Part shown: piece after piece, positions 1 through 5,631 of the stretch
How the letters are laid out: every line of letters starts with the position of its first letter
Numbering within the stretch: position 1 is the stretch's first letter
Source of the DNA: Campylobacterales bacterium
GTDB lineage: Bacteria > Campylobacterota > Campylobacteria > Campylobacterales > Sulfurovaceae
Direction of reading: 5' to 3'
NCBI GenBank assembly: GCA_016937075.1
Contig: JAFGWQ010000107.1
Location: forward strand, 1 to 7,612
Length of the DNA: 7,612 nucleotides
Position numbers and translations under genes: made by a program
The notes under the pieces: model-generated
The model's database searches: none
What the model was told of the DNA's origin: nothing
Seen by the model: only the letters and a program-made list of their open reading frames with translations

Positions 1-26
1 CAAAATATTTTGCATGTATTTTAATA

Positions 27-1538
27 TCAATACAAACTATTAATTCTACTTTTCCCCATCATCATCACCCCAAAAGAAACAATCGTCCCTATGATGATCT
101 GCGCTGAGAAATTGATATCAAAATCAAACAGTGCTTTTGTGATATACGGTTGCAAGAACAGAACCGTCATAAATCCGCCGATAAGCGCGTATCGCACACT
201 TTTCTCATCTCCTCTTTTAGTCCACAAGGCTGCGCCATAAACCCCGAGCAATCCTGCATACGCAAATACCATCACCCCAAGTGCGAAATCAAGCAAAGGA
301 ATATCACTAGATCTCTGCCAATAGTAGCTGAGTATAGCCATTAGTGATAGAAGCAGTGCAGATACAAGCACTCCTGCTCTAGAAGCTTTTAGATAATGCT
401 TTTCGCTTTTACCTGCAAACATCGGTTTATAGATATCAGTCACCGCTACAGATGACATAGCGCCAAGAACCGAGCTTGTGCTCGTAAATGTAGTAGCGAC
501 CACACCGATAGTCGCAAGTGCTTTGAAACCGTCTGGAAGCTCATGAAGGATATAAGTCATAAAGATAGCTATCTTTTCGCCTGCAAAGCTTTGATTTATC
601 TCATTGCCAAAACCGGAGAGTTCCGGATGCTGATAAAATAGATACAGCAGCAGTCCGATAACTAGAAACAAAAACGCGGTAGGTATGGTGATGAGGATGG
701 ATACGATGAGCGACCTTGCCCCCTCGTTTTTATCTTTGCAAGTTAATATTCGTTGTGTCATATCCTGATCGAGTCCATACGCTGCGATATTCAAAAGAAG
801 CAGTCCGCTTATTAATGCCCAAAAGTTATAACTTCCGCTTAGAGAAAAATCGACTATCTTGAGCTTATCGCTCGCTTCTAGCGTAGAATATATCACACCG
901 ATATCACCGCCAAGTGCGCTAAAAAGATGATAAATGATAAATAGCGCTGCGCCTATATAGATAATGACTTGGACGATATCAGCCATGATAATAGACTTGA
1001 TGCCGCCAAAATACGCATAACCAAGTGAGCCTGACATAAGAATAATAATGGCAAATATTATATGAGTTGCTGCAATATCGCTAAAGAGTATCATCGATAC
1101 CGCCAAAGCTCCGATATATAGTCTGGCTCCACTGGCAAAAAGCCTGCCTACTAAAAACATCACCCCGGCATCTCTTTTGGCTCTAGGGCTATATCTCTTT
1201 TCCAAGAGCTCATAAACAGTGATAGCGCCTATCTCATAAAATCTAGGGACCAATACTTTTGCTACTATCACAACCGCCAAAAGAGCAGAAAAGAAGAAAC
1301 CGACAAATGTGAGATTATTGCCGTATGAGGATTCCGGGGCTCCTAGAAATGTAGCAGCTGATTGAGAAGTAGCAAGTACGGAGATAGCTACTGCAAACAT
1401 CGGGAGAGATTTTTCACTGATGAAATAATCTCTACTGGTTTTGACCTTTACCCTGCTGAGCCAAACAGATGAAACGATCACCAAAAGAAAATATATACCA
1501 AATATCACCCAGTCAATAGTACTGAATGCTGAATTCAT
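27..1538 (-). CDS. Sodium:solute symporter (SSS family), substrate unknown
   Basis: This is a 503-residue inner-membrane transporter of the SSS (PutP/SGLT) family, which couples Na+ entry to solute uptake. About 13 hydrophobic segments run along its whole length, as usual for the family. Recognisable family motifs are 'YFGGIKSIIMADIVQ' (about 176-190), 'GLDQDMTQRIL' (255-265) and 'TSTSSVLGAMSS' (352-363) followed by 'DIY'. By motif alignment S353-T354 match the Na+-binding Ser-Thr pair of E. coli PutP. The sequence does not identify the substrate. The ATG overlaps the TGA of the upstream amidase gene (ATGA), with a weak AGAGAG ribosome-binding site inside that gene, so translation is probably coupled. 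It is the last complete gene of the hemL operon in this window; what follows beyond position 27 is not visible. Family assignment is firm. Import of a cell-wall-derived solute is only an inference from the neighbour. Confidence 0.93.
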   Translation of the reverse strand: MNSAFSTIDWVIFGIYFLLVIVSSVWLSRVKVKTSRDYFISEKSLPMFAVAISVLATSQSAATFLGAPESSYGNNLTFVGFFFSALLAVVIVAKVLVPRFYEIGAITVYELLEKRYSPRAKRDAGVMFLVGRLFASGARLYIGALAVSMILFSDIAATHIIFAIIILMSGSLGYAYFGGIKSIIMADIVQVIIYIGAALFIIYHLFSALGGDIGVIYSTLEASDKLKIVDFSLSGSYNFWALISGLLLLNIAAYGLDQDMTQRILTCKDKNEGARSLIVSILITIPTAFLFLVIGLLLYLFYQHPELSGFGNEINQSFAGEKIAIFMTYILHELPDGFKALATIGVVATTFTSTSSVLGAMSSVAVTDIYKPMFAGKSEKHYLKASRAGVLVSALLLSLMAILSYYWQRSSDIPLLDFALGVMVFAYAGLLGVYGAALWTKRGDEKSVRYALIGGFMTVLFLQPYITKALFDFDINFSAQIIIGTIVSFGVMMMGKSRINSLY

Positions 1539-2203
1539 TTAGACTCTCTTGGCGGCTCTTGGAGCTTCAGATCCTTAACCTCATCTCTGACGGCTTTCAT
1601 AAAGATATCGCCCGGGTCATTTTTCTTAGTAAAATAGCTATCATCACGCTCTAGCCAATACTTGGTCTTTTTCATCCTGCTATATTCATGATGACCCATA
1701 AGTAATTCGATATTGGGATATTTTGTTTTGAGGTATCTGACCAGATAAATATTTGAAGCTACCTGAGCCGGTGTCAGGTCTTCGCTCTTATCGCCTTTGC
1801 CGCCCACATTTTCAATACCTATGCTATAATAATTTAGCCCTATAGTGTGTCTAGCCATCTGATTATCGGGCATCAAACGGTATATTGTACCGTCCTTATC
1901 AACAAGAAAATGCGATGATACATTGACAGCCCCGCCTCTAGCTATATCTTTTCTGTCGCTTAGCAGTTTTTCAGGTTTTAATCTGCCGTAAGACGCAGCA
2001 AAATCAGGCTCAGCAGTCCAATGCAAAACGATTATTTTCGGGTCTATGGTTATATCTTTAACATCCAAACCGTAATGGCTACGAATATACTCTTTGGTCA
2101 TCTCTACTCTAGCTTTTGAGAACTCGATAGGTTTTTCAATAATGCAGGGATCTACCGCAAATGCGTTCACAAAAAACAGAGCTAAAAGAGTTAAAAATCT
2201 CAT
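1535..2203 (-). CDS. Secreted N-acetylmuramoyl-L-alanine amidase (Amidase_2, AmpD/AmiD-like)
   Basis: This is a 222-residue zinc amidase predicted to cut the bond between MurNAc and L-alanine in peptidoglycan or its fragments. The N-terminus (1 to about 16, 'MRFLTLLALFFVNAFA') looks like a signal peptide, placing it in the periplasm, unlike cytosolic AmpD. By alignment with AmpD the zinc ligands are H61 ('IVLHWTA'), H171 ('MGHHEYS') and D196 ('KNDPGD'). The catalytic glutamate is E131 ('SIGIENVG') and the active-site lysine is K194. 'SSHFLVDKDGTIYRL' (96-110) is also typical. I chose the start at 2203 over an in-frame ATG at 2233 for three reasons: AAGGA lies 6 nt upstream, the start forms an ATGA overlap with the preceding gene, and it puts the signal peptide at the terminus. 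The gene lies between an unknown membrane protein and the symporter and overlaps both by 4 bp. All metal and catalytic residues are present, so it should be active. Confidence 0.92.
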   Translation of the reverse strand: MRFLTLLALFFVNAFAVDPCIIEKPIEFSKARVEMTKEYIRSHYGLDVKDITIDPKIIVLHWTAEPDFAASYGRLKPEKLLSDRKDIARGGAVNVSSHFLVDKDGTIYRLMPDNQMARHTIGLNYYSIGIENVGGKGDKSEDLTPAQVASNIYLVRYLKTKYPNIELLMGHHEYSRMKKTKYWLERDDSYFTKKNDPGDIFMKAVRDEVKDLKLQEPPRESK

Positions 2204-2718
2204 AATGATTCCTTTGTATTTTTTGATTGCCAAAAAAACATAACGGCTATGATAACAGGAGGCAGCATGATGCCAAAAAGATAGCTTGGGATATGCAAAA
2301 TATGATTTGATTGCAGATACAAAAACCCAAGAGCTAACAGCAGATATGCTCCAAGTCGATAAAACGAGATGAAAGCTTTACTTTTTTTGAGTGCCTCAAG
2401 AGTGGTTATCTTTTTATCTTCTTCTATGGTCTCTTCTAGTATCGTTTCTTGAGTATCATCTTCATCATAGACACCATGCGGGTCTTCTATCTTTTCTAGC
2501 AACTCGTCATTAGATGATACCACAGCGCCGCTGGCTACGCTTTGGTCTATCATTTTGCGATAGCTATACATTGAAGCAAGTACGACCGCTAAAGAGCTAA
2601 AAAAACCTATTTGCGAATTGATAAACCAATCTTTATTGCCTGCCAATATACAAAAAAGTGCGATACCTATATCCACGATCAAAAGAGCATTAAGAATCCT
2701 GATCTTAATACTCTTCAT
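2200..2718 (-). CDS. Unrecognised four-helix membrane protein with acidic loop
   Basis: This is a 172-residue protein that I cannot assign to a named family. It has two pairs of hydrophobic helices (about 8-27 and 32-52, then 117-136 and 143-163). They are separated by a soluble stretch (about 66-112) rich in Asp and Glu ('EDPHGVYDEDDTQE', 'LEETIEED') that could form a short helix or bind cations or a basic partner. The start is taken as the third of three consecutive ATG codons (2724, 2721, 2718), because an AGAGG ribosome-binding site lies 6 nt before the third. The first two cannot be excluded and would add one or two Met residues. Its 5' end overlaps the AtpZ-family gene by 14 bp, and its stop overlaps the amidase start as ATGA. 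Translation of the whole block is therefore probably coupled. Function is unknown; position suggests an inner-membrane role, nothing more. Confidence 0.85.
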   Translation of the reverse strand: MKSIKIRILNALLIVDIGIALFCILAGNKDWFINSQIGFFSSLAVVLASMYSYRKMIDQSVASGAVVSSNDELLEKIEDPHGVYDEDDTQETILEETIEEDKKITTLEALKKSKAFISFYRLGAYLLLALGFLYLQSNHILHIPSYLFGIMLPPVIIAVMFFWQSKNTKESL

Positions 2719-2998
2719 CATCATCCTCTTCTTTGGTTGGTTTGCGATATGTATATCTAGGATCATTGGCAAGTTCATCTAGGGATTTTTTTTGTTTGGC
2801 GTATGCTTTGTAGACATTCAAAAAAGCTGCCGCTATACCCCAAAATACACCCAACCAAAACAGCCAATCATAACCAAACAGATGCTTAAGTCCCAAACCG
2901 ATACCGACACCGATAAGTACGGCCACAACGATGGATATACCAAGACTTAGATCATCAGCTGCGTTGACTATTTTTTTTAATTTAGGGTCATCTGCCAT
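2705..2998 (-). CDS. AtpZ/AtpI-family small membrane protein
   Basis: This 97-residue protein fits the AtpZ/AtpI family ('putative F0F1-ATPase subunit'). It has a short charged N-terminus, two transmembrane helices (about 18-37, Gly-rich 'IGVGIGLGL', and about 44-66) and a charged tail ending in 'KEEDDDEEY'. Family members have been linked to assembly of the ATP synthase c-ring and to Mg2+ or Ca2+ transport, but many are uncharacterised. Here the gene is not beside ATP synthase genes. It follows hemL after a 4-nt gap and overlaps the next membrane protein by 14 bp. The ribosome-binding site AAAGGA (3006-3011) is adjacent to the hemL stop codon, so the two are probably translated in sequence. 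Family assignment rests on size, the two-helix layout and the N-terminal 'LGISIVVAVLIGVGIGLGL' pattern; the exact role is open. Confidence 0.85.
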   Translation of the reverse strand: MADDPKLKKIVNAADDLSLGISIVVAVLIGVGIGLGLKHLFGYDWLFWLGVFWGIAAAFLNVYKAYAKQKKSLDELANDPRYTYRKPTKEEDDDEEY

Positions 2999-3002
2999 TT
3001 TT

Positions 3003-4292
3003 TTATCCTTTTACGATCTCTTCCATAGATTCATATGCTGCTTTGATACTCTCTTCTATCATCTCATCTGTTATAGCTGTAGAGATAAATCCTGTCTCAA
3101 AAGACGAACATGCCAAGTATATACCGCGTCTAAGCATCGCTTGATGAAATGCGGCAAACATTTGTGTATCATTTTTGAGAGCATCATCAAAATTTCTAAC
3201 AGGCGCCTTGCTAAAAAAGAAACCGAACATAGAACCGCGCACATCCGTCATAATTATCAATCCAACACTTGCGGCCGCTTTGCTGAATCCATCCATAAGT
3301 CTTTTAGCTTTTTGAGACAACGATACATACATTGCAGGATTGCTTTTGATTTTTTTCAAAGATGCTAGCCCTGCTGCCATGGCTACAGGATTTCCGCTAA
3401 GTGTCCCTGCTTGATACACCGGACCTTCAGGAGATAAGTGTGACATGATCTTAGCACTTGCGCCAAAAGCACCTACAGGCATGCCTCCGCCTATGACCTT
3501 GCCCCATGTGACGATATCAGGTACGACACTAGTGATACCTTGAGCACCTTTAAGTGATGCTCTAAAGCCGCTCATTACCTCATCAAATATAAGCAAAGCA
3601 CCGTGTTTGTCACACAAAACTCTCAATTCTTTCAAAAAGCTCTCTTCGGCAGGAACCAAGCCCATATTGCCTGCAATCGGCTCGATGATCACACAAGCTA
3701 TATCACCGCTTTCAAAACACTTCTTGACACTATTTATATCATTATATGTTGCTAAATACGTATGCTTAGTAAGATCACTTGGCACTCCAGGGCTTGATGG
3801 TGCACCAAAAGTTGCCAGGCCAGAGCCGGCTTGGACTAGTAGTGAATCACTATGGCCATGATAACATCCTGTAAATTTGACGATATCGTCACGCCCCGTA
3901 ACTCCCCTTGCAAGCCTGATAGCACTCATTACTGCTTCAGTACCAGAGCTTACAAATCTGACTTTGTCAATATTGTCAAATAACGAGACGATCTCTTCTG
4001 CCAATTCGGTTTCTGCGATAGTAGGAGCCCCAAAGCTCAGCCCTTTTTTGACTGCATCTATAACAGCAGCTTCGATACTCTCATCACAATGTCCAAAAAT
4101 TAGCGGTCCCCAGCTTTGGACATAGTCGATATAGCGATTGCCGTCAACATCGACCAGATATGCGCCCTCACCTCTTGCTATAAATGGCGGTGTTCCGCCA
4201 ACGCTGTTAAATGCACGAACTGGAGAATCTACTCCTCCGGGGATAACCTTGATCGCTTCTTGAAATGCTGTAATACTTTTGTCTTGTGTCAT
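3003..4292 (-). CDS. hemL: Glutamate-1-semialdehyde 2,1-aminomutase
   Basis: HemL is a PLP-dependent cytosolic enzyme that converts glutamate-1-semialdehyde to 5-aminolevulinate, the last step of the C5 route to haem and other tetrapyrroles. The 429-residue length is normal for the family. The PLP-binding lysine is K265 in 'TWGKVIGGGMPVGAFG'. Other conserved blocks are 'PGGVDSPVRAF' (18-28), the phosphate-binding 'SSGTEA' (115-120), 'YHGHSD' (144-149), 'EPIAGN' (204-209) and 'FDEVMSGFR' (236-244), where D237 contacts the PLP ring nitrogen. 'GTLSGNP' (296-302) is also present. The ATG at 4292 has AGGA 7 nt upstream and a TATAAT box about 28 nt upstream. It is the first gene of a run of five co-directional, touching genes, so the haem gene probably drives expression of the membrane and cell-wall genes behind it. 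I see no missing residues or frameshift. Confidence 0.98.
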   Translation of the reverse strand: MTQDKSITAFQEAIKVIPGGVDSPVRAFNSVGGTPPFIARGEGAYLVDVDGNRYIDYVQSWGPLIFGHCDESIEAAVIDAVKKGLSFGAPTIAETELAEEIVSLFDNIDKVRFVSSGTEAVMSAIRLARGVTGRDDIVKFTGCYHGHSDSLLVQAGSGLATFGAPSSPGVPSDLTKHTYLATYNDINSVKKCFESGDIACVIIEPIAGNMGLVPAEESFLKELRVLCDKHGALLIFDEVMSGFRASLKGAQGITSVVPDIVTWGKVIGGGMPVGAFGASAKIMSHLSPEGPVYQAGTLSGNPVAMAAGLASLKKIKSNPAMYVSLSQKAKRLMDGFSKAAASVGLIIMTDVRGSMFGFFFSKAPVRNFDDALKNDTQMFAAFHQAMLRRGIYLACSSFETGFISTAITDEMIEESIKAAYESMEEIVKG

Positions 4293-4319
4293 AAATAAGT
4301 CCTAAATATAGTTGTTGGG

Positions 4320-4325
4320 ATTATA
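4320..4325 (-). promoter_or_regulatory. Predicted sigma-70 -10 box for the hemL operon
   Basis: Read on the minus strand, a perfect TATAAT is preceded by the T-rich stretch CTTTTTAAGT. That is the usual arrangement in Campylobacter and Helicobacter promoters, which often lack a -35 box; none is visible here. Transcription would start near 4313, leaving a leader of about 20 nt with the AGGA ribosome-binding site. No operator or riboswitch is apparent. Confidence 0.7.
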
Positions 4326-4362
4326 ACTTAAAAAGAGTAAGAGTTGAGAATTAAATAAGATT

Positions 4363-4378
4363 GTCACCATGAGCTTGA
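4363..4378. repeat. Degenerate partial copy of the palindromic repeat head
   Basis: GTCACCATGAGCTTGA at this position matches the first 16 bases of the neighbouring 60 bp unit (GTCATCCCGAACTTGA at 4386-4401) at 12 of 16 positions. The two copies start 23 bp apart in the same orientation. This suggests a decayed or truncated second insertion, or a tandem arrangement of the repeat head. The similarity is short, so chance cannot be excluded. Confidence 0.4.
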
Positions 4379-4385
4379 AAATTTG

Positions 4386-4445
4386 GTCATCCCGAACTTG
4401 ATTCAGGATCTCAATGATATGCATTCCTGCTTTTACAGGAATGAC
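4386..4445. repeat. Intergenic palindromic repeat unit (two hairpins, inverted ends)
   Basis: This 60 bp unit has near-matching inverted ends, GTCATCCC at 4386-4393 and GGAATGAC at 4438-4445 (7 of 8 pair). Inside are two separate hairpins. Hairpin A pairs 4389-4396 (ATCCCGAA) with 4402-4409 (TTCAGGAT) around a 5-nt loop, with one mismatch. Hairpin B pairs 4423-4429 (ATTCCTG) with 4436-4442 (CAGGAAT) perfectly around a 6-nt loop. The layout resembles dispersed REP-like or MITE-like intergenic repeats, and hairpin B has the same ATTCC-spacer-GGAAT shape as the neisserial dRS3 repeat. It lies just beyond the stop of the DUF2892-like gene and upstream of the hemL promoter. There is no T-tract after either stem, so it is not a typical intrinsic terminator, although it might stabilise the 3' end of that mRNA. 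Whether other copies exist in the genome cannot be seen here. Confidence 0.7.
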
Positions 4446-4454
4446 ACAGAGATG

Positions 4455-4640
4455 TTACTCTTTAAAACTGCATTTGCCTGTAAATTTACAAAACGGTCTC
4501 CATCCTGCAATGCCTACGATTAACGGCAATATTCCTATATAAAACAAAGCATTTCCGGTAATAAAGCCCAATGCAATCAGCACAAGTCCTACTACTATAC
4601 GAAGCGGACGGCATATTTTTTCAACTTTTATAATATCCAT
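4455..4640 (-). CDS. Small YgaP-like (DUF2892) membrane protein
   Basis: This 61-residue protein resembles the YgaP transmembrane domain family (DUF2892). It has a basic N-terminal segment, two hydrophobic helices (about 13-29 and 31-47) and a C-terminal 'GWRPFCKFTGKCSF' that matches the family's usual Gly-Trp-x-Pro ending with cysteines (C51, C57). Such domains occur alone or fused to rhodanese domains, and the stand-alone form has no established function. I chose the start at 4640, not an in-frame ATG at 4676, because a strong AAGGAG lies 8 nt upstream and a TATAAT box overlaps the earlier ATG. The gene is monocistronic or reads through the palindromic repeat into the hemL promoter region. 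A sulfur-related role, as for YgaP, is possible but unsupported here. Confidence 0.85.
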   Translation of the reverse strand: MDIIKVEKICRPLRIVVGLVLIALGFITGNALFYIGILPLIVGIAGWRPFCKFTGKCSFKE

Positions 4641-4674
4641 TTTTATGTCTCCTTGATTTTTATAATAATTTAAC

Positions 4675-4680
4675 ATTATA
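4675..4680 (-). promoter_or_regulatory. Predicted -10 box for the DUF2892-like gene
   Basis: A perfect TATAAT on the minus strand (context GCTATATAATG) lies about 35 nt before the start codon, in the 57 bp gap after the transpeptidase-like gene. Transcription would begin near 4668. No -35 box is visible. Confidence 0.55.
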
Positions 4681-4697
4681 TAGCTTCAAAATAACTT

Positions 4698-5402
4698 TTA
4701 TAAGTTTCTCAGCTGCTCCATAAGTCCTTTCGTCTCGCTCTTTGGAGCTTGCAGCAAGATAGGCTTTGCTCTGGGATCAAGCCATTTTATAATTTCAACC
4801 ATTTGCGATTCGCTCATAGCAGTACATCCTGTAGTCGGTATATCTTTGATATGCATGAATATACATGACCCTGCACCCTTTGCTCCGTTTGGATTATGAT
4901 CAACCACAATTCCGTAACGATAATAATTGGCTTTAAACTTCATGACTTCATGGCTACTATAGTCTTTGACTACTTTTGTACTATCAATGACTTTGTTGTA
5001 CCATTTGGAATTGATATCGTCTATACAATGGTTTTTTTCGCTCATGACCATATACGGATAAGCGGCATTTAGCTGCTCATACCCAAAAGCCTCTTTTAGT
5101 TCAAAGATGCCTATAGGTGATTTACCGTCACCCTCTTTTTTGATGATGACTGCATCGGTTGGCGTCTTATGGAGCCCGATCCCCCAACCCATACCGTTTT
5201 TGCCTATCTTCACATCTATTTGCTCGCCAATTTGCTGCCATTTGCCATTTTCATATATGTACCTTTGAAGCTTTGCATACGGCGAGCTATAATCATTCGA
5301 TGTTACCATTATCATTTGTGTATGTTGTTTATTCATATTACCCGCCAAAGTAAAAACAGTAAAAATAAAAAATAAAATAGCGATTACAAACTTGGCCTTC
5401 AT
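4698..5402 (-). CDS. L,D-transpeptidase-like (YkuD family) exported protein
   Basis: This 234-residue protein belongs to the YkuD-type cysteine-peptidase fold used by L,D-transpeptidases and related carboxypeptidases that modify peptidoglycan in the periplasm. Residues 1 to about 20 ('MKAKFVIAILFFIFTVFTLA') form a signal peptide or anchor. 'EGDGKSPIGIF' (90-100) is the family's substrate-loop motif, and 'HCIDDINSKWYN' (125-136) is typical of the COG3786-like subgroup. The catalytic pair is H184 ('IFMHI') and C193 ('PTTGC'), followed by 'AMSESQM' and 'WLDP'. The His-to-Cys distance is short, and the usual Ser-His-Gly-Cys is Thr-Thr-Gly-Cys. The start at 5402 has AGGGAG about 9 nt upstream; an earlier in-frame ATG at 5459 would bury the signal peptide and lie upstream of the predicted promoter. 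It has its own promoter and is divergent from the lpxB operon. Whether it cross-links or trims peptides cannot be decided from sequence. Confidence 0.88.
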   Translation of the reverse strand: MKAKFVIAILFFIFTVFTLAGNMNKQHTQMIMVTSNDYSSPYAKLQRYIYENGKWQQIGEQIDVKIGKNGMGWGIGLHKTPTDAVIIKKEGDGKSPIGIFELKEAFGYEQLNAAYPYMVMSEKNHCIDDINSKWYNKVIDSTKVVKDYSSHEVMKFKANYYRYGIVVDHNPNGAKGAGSCIFMHIKDIPTTGCTAMSESQMVEIIKWLDPRAKPILLQAPKSETKGLMEQLRNL

Positions 5403-5435
5403 TATACGATGCTCCCTATATGGATCTATCGTTAA

Positions 5436-5441
5436 ATTATA
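5436..5441 (-). promoter_or_regulatory. Predicted -10 box for the transpeptidase-like gene
   Basis: TATAAT on the minus strand (context TTTCGGTATAATTTAACG) lies 33 nt before the chosen ATG. Transcription would start near 5429, with a leader of about 27 nt. There is at best a poor -35 match (GACAAA, 18 nt upstream). Confidence 0.6.
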
Positions 5442-5573
5442 CCGAAATATCAAAGCCAATTTGTCGCTTTTCCCACTGCTTTTGATAAACGGCTCAATGA
5501 TTTTGATATATTATGTATAAAAAATTACCTTCCTTTAATCTTGAACAAAATGAATCTTAAGAGAAATTCCAAC

Positions 5574-5579
5574 TATAAT
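5574..5579 (+). promoter_or_regulatory. Alternative -10 box upstream of the lipoprotein-lpxB-queH operon
   Basis: A perfect TATAAT in the context AACTATAATTC lies 17 nt before the stronger extended box at 5591. It has no TG extension and no clear -35 box. It may be a second start site or simply part of the AT-rich promoter region. Confidence 0.35.
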
Positions 5580-5587
5580 TCTCATTA

Positions 5588-5596
5588 TGATATAAT
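5588..5596 (+). promoter_or_regulatory. Extended -10 promoter for the lipoprotein-lpxB-queH operon
   Basis: TGATATAAT is a perfect TATAAT with the TG extension, which can replace a -35 box. The predicted transcription start is about 5603, giving a leader near 29 nt that contains AAAGGA (5615-5620). All three plus-strand genes are packed behind it. Confidence 0.65.
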
Positions 5597-5631
5597 CCTT
5601 AATAACGATATGTCAAAGGAAACCATACTTA

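Noticed and set aside
1..12. Perfect 12 bp palindrome CAAAATATTTTG at the window edge
   Set aside because: It is short, A-T only in its core and without context; likely chance. No gene can be assigned to positions 1-26.
2931..3368. Plus-strand ORF of 145 codons opposite hemL and atpZ
   Set aside because: It is antisense to clear hemL codons, its composition is shadow-like, and no family features are visible.
4386..4445. Intrinsic terminator for the DUF2892-like gene
   Set aside because: The stems are real, but no run of T follows either hairpin on the minus strand, so I list it as a repeat only.
4691..4710. Hairpin AACTT-ATAA-AAGTT at the transpeptidase-like stop codon as a terminator
   Set aside because: The stem has only five mostly A-T pairs and overlaps the stop codon, and the following T-run is four bases. 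Too weak to call.
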